From positions 1 to 7,999 of the forward strand of contig JAFYNW010000351.1 of NCBI GenBank assembly GCA_017547995.1: a stretch of 7,999 nt of DNA. The letters run 5' to 3'. This document shows positions 1-5,261 of this stretch, piece after piece. Positions within the stretch are counted from its first letter, which is position 1; each line of letters starts with the position of its first letter. The position numbers were made by a program, and so were the translations under genes. This DNA comes from Clostridia bacterium. GTDB taxonomy: Bacteria > Bacillota > Clostridia > Oscillospirales > Butyricicoccaceae. The notes beneath the pieces are model-generated. The model was given only the letters and a program-made list of their open reading frames with translations. It searched no databases and had not been told where the DNA came from.

Positions 1-471
1 AAGGTCCACTTCCTTGCCGTTTGCAATAACGGAGCGATTCTTGAAATTGATTTTGAGTGATTCAGATTCAAAAGTTTCAGCCTGTTCAGCCTTCTTCTGC
101 GCCTGAGATGTTGTCATAACTCTCTTGAGAATAACTCTGATTCTAGCCTTGAGTTCAAGAATATCGTATGGCTTTGTAACGTAGTCGTCTGCACCATATT
201 CAAAGCCGATAAGCTTATCGATGCCTTCAGTCTTCGCTGTTACCATAATAACAGGAACGTTGGACTTTTCTCTTATTGCACGGCATACTTCAAGACCGGA
301 AATTTCAGGCAGCATGAGGTCGAGCAAAACAAGGTCATACTTATTTTCTTCAAAAAGCTGAAGAGCCTGCTTACCGTCATAAGCACCATCTACTTCATAT
401 CCGTCGTTCTCTAAATTGAACTTCAGACCTTTTACCAATAATTTTTCATCATCTACTACTAAAATTCTCAT
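1..471 (-). CDS. OmpR/PhoB-family response regulator (partial, C-terminus beyond the window)
   Basis: Transcription factor half of a two-component system. Read from ATG at 471, the 157 visible codons hold a full receiver domain (about residues 1-118): acidic pair D7-D8 after MRILVV, phospho-acceptor D51 in LLDLMLP, switch residue T78 in VTAK, and K100 in the TKPY motif. From about residue 135 the protein enters a DNA-binding winged-helix domain, recognisable by the opening strands around LKINFKNRSVIANGKEVDL; the rest lies off the left edge. The start is supported by a GAGAGGTG ribosome binding site just upstream (about 478-485). The gene is divergent from the carboxypeptidase gene across 99 bp. 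A histidine kinase gene often follows such regulators, but it would be outside the window, so the signal sensed is unknown. Family assignment is firm; equating it with PhoP, WalR or another named regulator is not possible from this fragment. Confidence 0.95.
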   Translation of the reverse strand, partial: MRILVVDDEKLLVKGLKFNLENDGYEVDGAYDGKQALQLFEENKYDLVLLDLMLPEISGLEVCRAIREKSNVPVIMVTAKTEGIDKLIGFEYGADDYVTKPYDILELKARIRVILKRVMTTSQAQKKAEQAETFESESLKINFKNRSVIANGKEVDL

Positions 472-500
472 TTATACACCTCTCAAAATATAAAATTGAG

Positions 501-529
501 TTGAAATAACAATAAAAATTTGTTATACT
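501..529 (+). promoter_or_regulatory. Sigma-A-type promoter for the carboxypeptidase gene
   Basis: A TTGAAA -35 box at 501-506 and a TATACT -10 box at 524-529 are separated by exactly 17 bp. Transcription would start near 536, giving a leader of about 35 nt before the ATG at 571. This argues for vegetative expression rather than forespore sigma-F/G control, although it is a prediction from sequence only. Confidence 0.75.
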
Positions 530-558
530 ATTAAAAAGAGCATTTAATCCAAATTCAA
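530..558 (-). promoter_or_regulatory. Possible promoter for the response regulator, back to back with the plus-strand promoter
   Basis: On the minus strand TTGAAT (plus coordinates 553-558) and TTTAAT (530-535) are 17 bp apart. Its -10 box abuts the -10 box of the plus-strand promoter at 524-529, so RNA polymerase could probably not occupy both at once. The match to consensus is fair (4/6 and 5/6), and in AT-rich DNA such matches arise by chance, so this is a weaker call than the opposing promoter. Confidence 0.4.
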
Positions 559-570
559 AGGAGGGTCAAT

Positions 571-1869
571 ATGAAATTAATGCGCAATATTTTATCTTTT
601 ATTTTACTGATTTCTGTTTTCAGCTGTACTGCATTTGCTCTTGAAGAGCTTCCTATGATTGAAGCTTCTGCTTATATCGCAGTTGAAACCGGCTCCAACA
701 CAATTCTCGTCGAGCACAATGCCGATGAACAGCTCTATCCTGCCAGCGTTACCAAGCTTCTTACAGCATTGGTTGCCATGGATCATCTTGAACTTGATGA
801 CGTAATCGTCGTTGCTCAGGAAGACGTTGCTGGATTATATGAACAAGGAAGCAGCGTATTCCTCAAGAATGGTGAAGAAATCACATTCGAAAACATGCTG
901 AAGTATCTCCTTGTGGCATCCGGTAATGATGCCGCTAATGCAATCGCAAGAACTGTTGGCGGCTCTATCGATGGTTTTGCTGATCTTATGAACGCAAAGG
1001 CTATCGAGCTTGGATGCACAGGTACAGAATTTACAAATCCTACAGGCTTGCCTGACGACAACCATAAGACAACAGCAAGAGATATTTATCTCATTGCTAT
1101 GGAAGTTATGAATAACCCTCTTCTTATGGAAATCTGCGGCACTGCAAAATTAGTATTGCCTCCATCAAATCTTCACGACGAAACAACTTTTTATTCTACA
1201 AACCATCTCATTTCCACAGCCAAGGACGACAGATACTTCTATGAAGGTGCAACAGGTATGAAGACTGGCTGGACAGGTGCCGCTGGTATGTGCCTTGTAG
1301 CAACTGCAGAAAGAAATGACCTCAACATTATGACCGTTGTGCTCGGTGCTCCAAAGAGAGACGATGGCTCACAGGGCAGCTTCACAGAAACAACGAAGCT
1401 TCTCGATTACTGCTTCAAAAATTATAAAAAGGATATTTTCATTCCTGCAACAGAGCCTATCTGTGACGTAACTATCAACCTTGCAAAGAAGGATGAAGCA
1501 AACCTCACTCTCACCCTTTCCGAAGATTATTACGATATTCTTCCAAAGGATACTTCCCGCGAAGAAATTTCAATCGTTCCTCTTACAGATGCTGAAATCA
1601 CAGCTCCTGTAAGCAAAGGTGACGTTCTCGGTACTGCAAGCATTGCTTATGATGGTGAAATAAGAGCAACAATCAATCTTGTCGCCGCAAATGACGTTGA
1701 ACGTTCACAGACTGCATACATCTTCAGCCAGATTAAAGCATTCTTCAGCAGCCTTACGTTCAAGATTATCATTGGCGTACTTCTCGCTCTCATCGTAATC
1801 CTTATCATAATAAGAATTATCAACGTCAGACGTAAAAGACGTCGTCGCGGTGGCAGATACAGAAGATAA
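571..1869 (+). CDS. D-alanyl-D-alanine carboxypeptidase (penicillin-binding protein, peptidase family S11)
   Basis: A DacA/DacF-type low-molecular-weight PBP of 432 residues that removes the terminal D-Ala from peptidoglycan pentapeptides outside the membrane. A signal peptide (1-23, ending TAFA) precedes the catalytic domain. The three serine-enzyme motifs are present: S59-V-T-K62 in PASVTK, S117-G-N119, and K231-T-G233. A beta-rich second domain follows (about 290-380). Instead of the amphipathic anchor helix of many S11 enzymes, it ends with a clear transmembrane helix (about 397-417) and an arginine-rich cytoplasmic tail (about 418-432). ATG 571 is chosen because AAAGGAGGG (557-565) lies 5 nt upstream; another in-frame ATG at 580 is less well spaced. 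It is monocistronic between its own promoter and terminator. It could be the general carboxypeptidase or a sporulation paralogue (DacB/DacF); the promoter favours the former, so no gene symbol is given. Confidence 0.95.
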   Translation: MKLMRNILSFILLISVFSCTAFALEELPMIEASAYIAVETGSNTILVEHNADEQLYPASVTKLLTALVAMDHLELDDVIVVAQEDVAGLYEQGSSVFLKNGEEITFENMLKYLLVASGNDAANAIARTVGGSIDGFADLMNAKAIELGCTGTEFTNPTGLPDDNHKTTARDIYLIAMEVMNNPLLMEICGTAKLVLPPSNLHDETTFYSTNHLISTAKDDRYFYEGATGMKTGWTGAAGMCLVATAERNDLNIMTVVLGAPKRDDGSQGSFTETTKLLDYCFKNYKKDIFIPATEPICDVTINLAKKDEANLTLTLSEDYYDILPKDTSREEISIVPLTDAEITAPVSKGDVLGTASIAYDGEIRATINLVAANDVERSQTAYIFSQIKAFFSSLTFKIIIGVLLALIVILIIIRIINVRRKRRRRGGRYRR

Positions 1870-1880
1870 CGGATAATATT

Positions 1881-1910
1881 TAGGGACACGTTAAAGTGTC
1901 CCTATTTTTT
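1881..1910 (+). terminator. Rho-independent terminator of the carboxypeptidase gene
   Basis: A perfect 9-bp stem, TAGGGACAC (1881-1889) with GTGTCCCTA (1896-1904), a 6-nt loop and a run of six T (1905-1910), begins 11 nt after the stop codon. The convergent rpiB gene ends at 1918, so the same hairpin could stop transcription from the right. In that direction the downstream tract is only the weak AAATATTAT, so it is mainly a plus-strand terminator. Confidence 0.9.
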
Positions 1911-1917
1911 ATGCATA

Positions 1918-2355
1918 TTACTTTTCAAGTTCCTTGATCATGTCAACGCGAACCTGATGTCTGCCGCCTTCAAACTCTGTTGTAAGGAAGATATCAACGA
2001 GCATAGCAGCAAGGCCAGGACCGATAACTCTTTCACCAAGGCAAAGAATATTTGTATCGTTGTGGAGTCTTGTGTACTTTGTAGAGAAAGCATCAGATAC
2101 AACAGCTGCACGGATGCCCTTTACCTTGTTAGCAGCGAGGGACATACCAATACCTGTGCCGCAGCAAAGGATACCCTTGTCAACTTCACCTGCTGCAACC
2201 TTGTCCGCTACCTTCTTTGCGATTTCAGGATAGTTGCAGGACTTTGGTTCGTATGTACCGCAGTCATCAACTTCGTATCCGTTTTCGTTAAGATGAGCGA
2301 TGAGCTTTGTCTTGAGTTCAAAACCGCCGTGGTCACTACCGATTGCAATTTTCAT
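1918..2355 (-). CDS. rpiB: Ribose-5-phosphate isomerase B
   Basis: A cytoplasmic enzyme of 145 residues that interconverts ribose 5-phosphate and ribulose 5-phosphate in the non-oxidative pentose phosphate pathway; family members may also act on allose 6-phosphate. The LacAB/RpiB fold is seen from the N-terminal IAIGSDHGG motif (D8, H9), the active-site C65 followed by the GTGIG anion-binding loop (66-70), the HNDTN segment (H98-N99-D100), and phosphate-binding arginines R132 and R136 in GRHQVR. Length is typical. The start has an AAAGGAG ribosome binding site and lies 13 nt after the tsaB stop, so it is the third gene of the tsaE-tsaB-rpiB unit. In Bacillus rpiB (ywlF) lies near another t6A gene, tsaC (ywlC), which makes this neighbourhood less surprising. 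The ribose isomerase role is inferred from the family. Confidence 0.97.
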   Translation of the reverse strand: MKIAIGSDHGGFELKTKLIAHLNENGYEVDDCGTYEPKSCNYPEIAKKVADKVAAGEVDKGILCCGTGIGMSLAANKVKGIRAAVVSDAFSTKYTRLHNDTNILCLGERVIGPGLAAMLVDIFLTTEFEGGRHQVRVDMIKELEK

Positions 2356-2368
2356 ATTATTTCTCCTT

Positions 2369-2986
2369 TTATTTATTATTTTCTTGCAATTTCATTCGTT
2401 CTGCCTGGGACAACTTAAGATACATAGGATTTACGCTATGTACGTCTGTATCCTTTGTTTTGTTGATATAGTGGTAATATGCAAGGAGCGCAGCTTCTTT
2501 AGCTCTCGCCTCACCTTCCACCACAACAGCATCAGGATACTTTTCCTTAAGCTCAGGTACGTTATCACTGAATCCTTCTTCAATTGTTTCAGTCTTTTCT
2601 TTCGAAATATTGTAAACGCCAAAGAAGTATTCATTTTCTCTCGATCTGATAAGTGAGCAAATCTTTCCTTCGTTCTCGCCTGCATACGCAACGCATTCGA
2701 GAGAAGAAATGCCGATAAGTGGCTTGTCCAGCATCATAGCAAAGCCTTTTGCCGCCGCAATGCCGATTCTCAGGCCTGTAAACGAGCCAGGGCCGACTAC
2801 AGAAGCAAAACAATCGATATCCTTAAGTTTCACTTCATTTCTGTCCAGAAGTTCCATACAAACAGGCAACACTGCCTGACTGTGACTGAGATTTGTATTT
2901 TTTTCAATTGTATCAATAAATCTTCCATCCTCAACAAGCGCAACAGATGCTACCTTGCCAGATGTATCAATAGATAATATTTTCAT
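2369..2986 (-). CDS. tsaB: tRNA threonylcarbamoyladenosine biosynthesis protein TsaB
   Basis: Non-catalytic ASKHA-fold partner of TsaD in the complex that transfers threonylcarbamoyl to A37 of ANN-decoding tRNAs. The 205-residue protein has the N-terminal ILSIDTSG strand-turn (3-10), the hallmark GPGSFTGLRIG motif (65-75), and the C-terminal YLKLSQAER segment (189-197) typical of TsaB/YeaZ. Family proteins are usually 220-240 residues, so this is a slightly short but complete example. The start codon lies 9 nt past the tsaE stop, and the AGG that could serve as a weak ribosome binding site overlaps that stop, suggesting translational coupling. The usual Firmicutes continuation, rimI and tsaD, is absent; rpiB follows instead, so TsaD must be encoded elsewhere. 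Confidence 0.96.
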   Translation of the reverse strand: MKILSIDTSGKVASVALVEDGRFIDTIEKNTNLSHSQAVLPVCMELLDRNEVKLKDIDCFASVVGPGSFTGLRIGIAAAKGFAMMLDKPLIGISSLECVAYAGENEGKICSLIRSRENEYFFGVYNISKEKTETIEEGFSDNVPELKEKYPDAVVVEGEARAKEAALLAYYHYINKTKDTDVHSVNPMYLKLSQAERMKLQENNK

Positions 2987-2995
2987 AAGATATAC

Positions 2996-3406
2996 CTACG
3001 GAGTAACCGTAATTCTCCTCTCCGTATCCGAGATTTTTTCAATTTTAATCATCAAAGTGTCTTTTGGCAGAGCATCTTCAATATTTTCACTCCACTCAAC
3101 AACACAAAGCGCACCACTTTCAAGATAGTCTTCCCAACCGATTTCGTAGAGTCCATCTGAATCAAGGATACGATACATATCAAAATGAGCTATTTTTCGA
3201 GGACCTCTGTATTCATTTACGATAGTGTATGTAGGGCTGGACACCATATCCGTACATCCCGCCGCTCTTGCAAAGCCTCTTGTTATAGCAGTCTTACCTG
3301 CACCAAGGTCACCATAAAGCGCAAATACTTTTCGGTCTTTATATGTATTATATATTTCTTCGCCTATCTTTTCTGTCGTTTCAGGATTATTTGATATATA
3401 TTCCAT
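2996..3406 (-). CDS. tsaE: tRNA threonylcarbamoyladenosine biosynthesis ATPase TsaE
   Basis: Small P-loop ATPase (136 residues) that binds the TsaB-TsaD complex and resets it between rounds of t6A37 synthesis. Visible motifs are Walker A G32-D-L-G-A-G-K38-T39, the family signature SSPTYTIVNEY (56-66), the HFDMYR segment with D76 (74-79), and VVEWSEN with W105 (102-108). Length is slightly below the usual 140-160. The ATG at 3406 follows an AGGGGGT ribosome binding site (about 3411-3417) with 4-5 nt spacing. It is the first gene of the tsaE-tsaB-rpiB operon and is divergent from rodA. A promoter and an inverted repeat lie directly upstream, so expression of the operon may be controlled there. 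Confidence 0.96.
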   Translation of the reverse strand: MEYISNNPETTEKIGEEIYNTYKDRKVFALYGDLGAGKTAITRGFARAAGCTDMVSSPTYTIVNEYRGPRKIAHFDMYRILDSDGLYEIGWEDYLESGALCVVEWSENIEDALPKDTLMIKIEKISDTERRITVTP

Positions 3407-3426
3407 TTGTACCCCCTAATACGCAA

Positions 3427-3459
3427 CTTTTCAACTATAATTATATCACAGTTGAAAAG
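3427..3459. repeat. Perfect 10-bp inverted repeat straddling the tsaE -10 box (operator candidate)
   Basis: CTTTTCAACT (3427-3436) and its exact complement AGTTGAAAAG (3450-3459) are separated by 13 bp that contain the minus-strand TATAAT. The half-site centres are 23 bp apart, about two helical turns, which suits a dimeric repressor. A third, imperfect copy, AATTGAAAG, follows at 3461-3469. No T-run adjoins either side, so it does not look like a terminator. The regulator is unknown. Confidence 0.5.
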
Positions 3460-3468
3460 AAATTGAAA
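3440..3468 (-). promoter_or_regulatory. Promoter of the tsaE-tsaB-rpiB operon
   Basis: On the minus strand a perfect TATAAT -10 box occupies plus coordinates 3440-3445. A poor -35 candidate, TTTCAA, lies at 3463-3468 with 17-bp spacing. The start of transcription would be near 3433, about 27 nt before the tsaE ATG. The -10 box is convincing; the weak -35 suggests either low basal strength or help from an activator. Confidence 0.6.
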
Positions 3469-3476
3469 GTATTTTC

Positions 3477-3505
3477 TTGAATATATTTGTTCAATATGGT
3501 ACAAT
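3477..3505 (+). promoter_or_regulatory. Sigma-A-type promoter for the rodA-like gene
   Basis: TTGAAT (3477-3482) and TACAAT (3500-3505) are 17 bp apart. Transcription would begin around 3512, leaving a leader of about 26 nt before ATG 3538. This placement rules against translation from the TTG at 3487, which lies between the two boxes. Confidence 0.7.
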
Positions 3506-3528
3506 TTATACAGTATAAAACCTTCAGC

Positions 3529-3533
3529 GAGGT
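3529..3533 (+). promoter_or_regulatory. Ribosome binding site that fixes the rodA start
   Basis: GAGGT is separated by 4 nt from ATG 3538. No comparable purine-rich site precedes the TTG at 3487, so the shorter protein of 372 residues is preferred. Confidence 0.7.
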
Positions 3534-3537
3534 AAAA

Positions 3538-4656
3538 ATGAAATTATTTTTAGATTCATTGAAAAATTACGTCAAAAAAATTGACTGGATGATTTTTTTA
3601 CTTTCAGTTGTGCTCAGCTGCTGCGGACTTATCCTCATATACAGCGCCACACGAAGCTATAATACGGAAAAGTTTATGATAGTACAGTCGGCATCCCTTA
3701 TACTCGGCATCGCAATATTTTTCATTGTCGGTATGTTCAACTTTGAACAATTGAGCAGATTCTGGATTCCGATATTATGTCTTAACCTGCTCTTTCTCCT
3801 GTCTGTAAAGTTTTTAGGTACAGACGGCGGCACAGGCAACAACAGCTGGATTCGTTTCGGCGGTATCGGCATACAGCCAGGCGAAATCGGCAAGCTTATA
3901 TTTATCTTTACGTTTGCAAAGCACATAACGCTTGTCTCAGAAAAAATAAACAAGCCTTCCTCTGTCCTTTCTCTTTTGGCTCACGGCGGTATTGTTATTG
4001 GATTCGTATATCTTTTCTCTCACGACCTCGGCATGGCAATCACATACATTCTTATAATGGCGTTCATGCTTTTTGCAAGCGGAATGAGCATGAAATGGAT
4101 TATTCCGGGCGGTATTCTCGGTGTTTCTTCCCTTCCGTTTATTTACAAATATTTACTTGCAGAATATCAGAAATTACGAATCAAGGTGGTATGGGACCCT
4201 GCTGCATCCGAAAAATATTCATACCAGGCAAAGCAGTCCCGTCTCGCCATTGGCTCAGGCGGATTTACAGGAAGCGGCTTCCTTCAGGGTAGACAGACTC
4301 AATATTCTTTGCTCCCTGCAAAACACACCGACTTTATTTTCTCTGTATGCGCAGAAGAATTCGGTTTTGTAGGCAGTATGGTGCTCATTGGCCTCCTCAC
4401 TTTACTGATATTCAAGATTTTTCTTGATGCCTCCAGATTGCACGACCCAATGGCAACGCTTATGTGCGTTGGCATCGGCTCAATGTTCCTCGTACAAACG
4501 CTCATCAACATCGGAATGTGTACGGGCCTTGCCCCTGTTATCGGGCTCACTCTTCCATTCATCAGCTACGGTGGCACTTCTCTTGTAACAAACTTCTGTG
4601 CCTTAGGAATGGTAATTGCATTAGTAACACACAATAAACCAAGACGTGTTCTTTAA
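3538..4656 (+). CDS. rodA: RodA-like SEDS-family peptidoglycan glycosyltransferase
   Basis: Polytopic membrane protein of 372 residues from the SEDS family (RodA/FtsW/SpoVE), which polymerises lipid II into glycan strands with a class B PBP partner. From ATG 3538 the first helix begins after KKIDW and carries the RodA-like IYSAT (34-38). Other family marks are GNNSWIRFGGIGIQPGEIGK (100-119), SHDLG (161-165), QSRLAIGSGG (233-242), LPAKHTDFIF (259-268) and GLAPVIGLTLPFISYGGTSL (330-349). D265 in HTD matches, by motif, the catalytic aspartate of the large extracellular loop. About ten membrane helices are evident, and length is close to E. coli RodA. It has its own promoter and terminator, and no class B PBP, mreBCD or minCD gene is beside it. 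IYSAT and the overall pattern favour RodA over FtsW, but SpoVE-like function cannot be excluded. Confidence 0.85.
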   Translation: MKLFLDSLKNYVKKIDWMIFLLSVVLSCCGLILIYSATRSYNTEKFMIVQSASLILGIAIFFIVGMFNFEQLSRFWIPILCLNLLFLLSVKFLGTDGGTGNNSWIRFGGIGIQPGEIGKLIFIFTFAKHITLVSEKINKPSSVLSLLAHGGIVIGFVYLFSHDLGMAITYILIMAFMLFASGMSMKWIIPGGILGVSSLPFIYKYLLAEYQKLRIKVVWDPAASEKYSYQAKQSRLAIGSGGFTGSGFLQGRQTQYSLLPAKHTDFIFSVCAEEFGFVGSMVLIGLLTLLIFKIFLDASRLHDPMATLMCVGIGSMFLVQTLINIGMCTGLAPVIGLTLPFISYGGTSLVTNFCALGMVIALVTHNKPRRVL

Positions 4657-4659
4657 CTC

Positions 4660-4690
4660 AAAAAGCTTGCTGTTTTACAGCAAGCTTTTT
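4660..4690. terminator. Bidirectional rho-independent terminator between rodA and spoIVFB
   Basis: AAAAAGCTTGCTG (4660-4672) and CAGCAAGCTTTTT (4678-4690) form a perfect 13-bp stem around a 5-nt loop. Because the stem ends in A/T runs, each strand has a GC-containing hairpin followed by U residues, so it serves both rodA from the left and the sporulation operon from the right. The spoIVFB stop codon (4689-4691) overlaps the stem by two bases. Confidence 0.9.
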
Positions 4691-5261
4691 ATATGCTCAT
4701 ATTTTTCAAAAATATTGCAACCGACACAAGAAAAAGAGTAAAGTTGCCTTTGCGCACTGCAAGAAACAATCCAATAACTGCACCGAAAACAGCTATACAT
4801 ATTCCCGTAATTCTCATAATGTGCTCTGCTTCCACTACACCAAACTTCATAGACATCAGACTATTTATTGCTCTCCCTCCGTCAAGTGGCATTATAGGTA
4901 AAAAATTAAACCCACCAAGCAATGCATTTGTACCTATAAAAAAGCTTGTGTCAACGCCTGTCATCGTTTCTGTAACAAACGCAATTATAATCGCAATAAG
5001 ATTAAATATGCTTCCCATCAGAGCAATACAGATATCATCGTTATAAGAGGTCAGTCTGTCGTTTCCATATATAATATTTGCTCCCGTTATACCTATCGTG
5101 ACCTTACGGAATGGGATTTTTTTATATATCAAGGCAAAAATATGACCCATTTCGTGAATTGCCGCTGCACACATTGTAGTCACAAGTCTGTTATCTCCAT
5201 CAAAAACTATCATTATTGCAAAAATTACGGCAAACGGATATGATACTTTAATTTTACTCAT
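4689..5261 (-). CDS. spoIVFB: SpoIVFB-like intramembrane zinc metalloprotease (family M50), without CBS domain
   Basis: Site-2-protease-type membrane protein, 190 residues from ATG 5261. In Bacillus, SpoIVFB sits in the outer forespore membrane and cleaves the pro-sequence of sigma-K. Zinc-site motifs are H36-E37-M-G-H40 in a membrane helix and NFLPIMPLDGGR (119-130), where D127 is the third ligand. About six helices are visible (near 9-21, 27-47, 75-97, 105-122, 148-169, 173-187). The Bacillus protein is about 100 residues longer because of a C-terminal CBS domain; here the chain ends straight after the last helix. The start overlaps the spoIVFA stop (TGATG), with no ribosome binding site, implying translational coupling. 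An in-frame TTG one codon earlier (5262-5264) is a possible but less likely start. M50 membership is firm; SpoIVFB identity rests on the LytM partner and sporulation operon. Confidence 0.85.
   Translation of the reverse strand: MSKIKVSYPFAVIFAIMIVFDGDNRLVTTMCAAAIHEMGHIFALIYKKIPFRKVTIGITGANIIYGNDRLTSYNDDICIALMGSIFNLIAIIIAFVTETMTGVDTSFFIGTNALLGGFNFLPIMPLDGGRAINSLMSMKFGVVEAEHIMRITGICIAVFGAVIGLFLAVRKGNFTLFLVSVAIFLKNMSI

Noticed and set aside
616..640. Lipoprotein signal at Cys19 of the carboxypeptidase
   Set aside because: The residues before the cysteine (VFS) fit the lipobox poorly, and a normal signal peptidase I site (AFA) follows. The C-terminal helix already supplies an anchor.
1957..2418. 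Plus-strand open frame of 153 codons antisense to rpiB
   Set aside because: It mirrors a well-supported rpiB coding frame, has a Cys-rich composition without family motifs, and has no ribosome binding site. It is an antisense shadow.
3427..3459. Inverted repeat as a rho-independent terminator
   Set aside because: Both flanking genes diverge from here, no transcript would need to end, and neither side has a run of T after the stem. It is better explained as an operator candidate.
4693..5046. Plus-strand open frame of 117 codons opposite the spoIVFB-like gene
   Set aside because: The minus-strand frame carries clear M50 motifs; the plus frame starts inside the terminator stem region and lacks recognisable domains.
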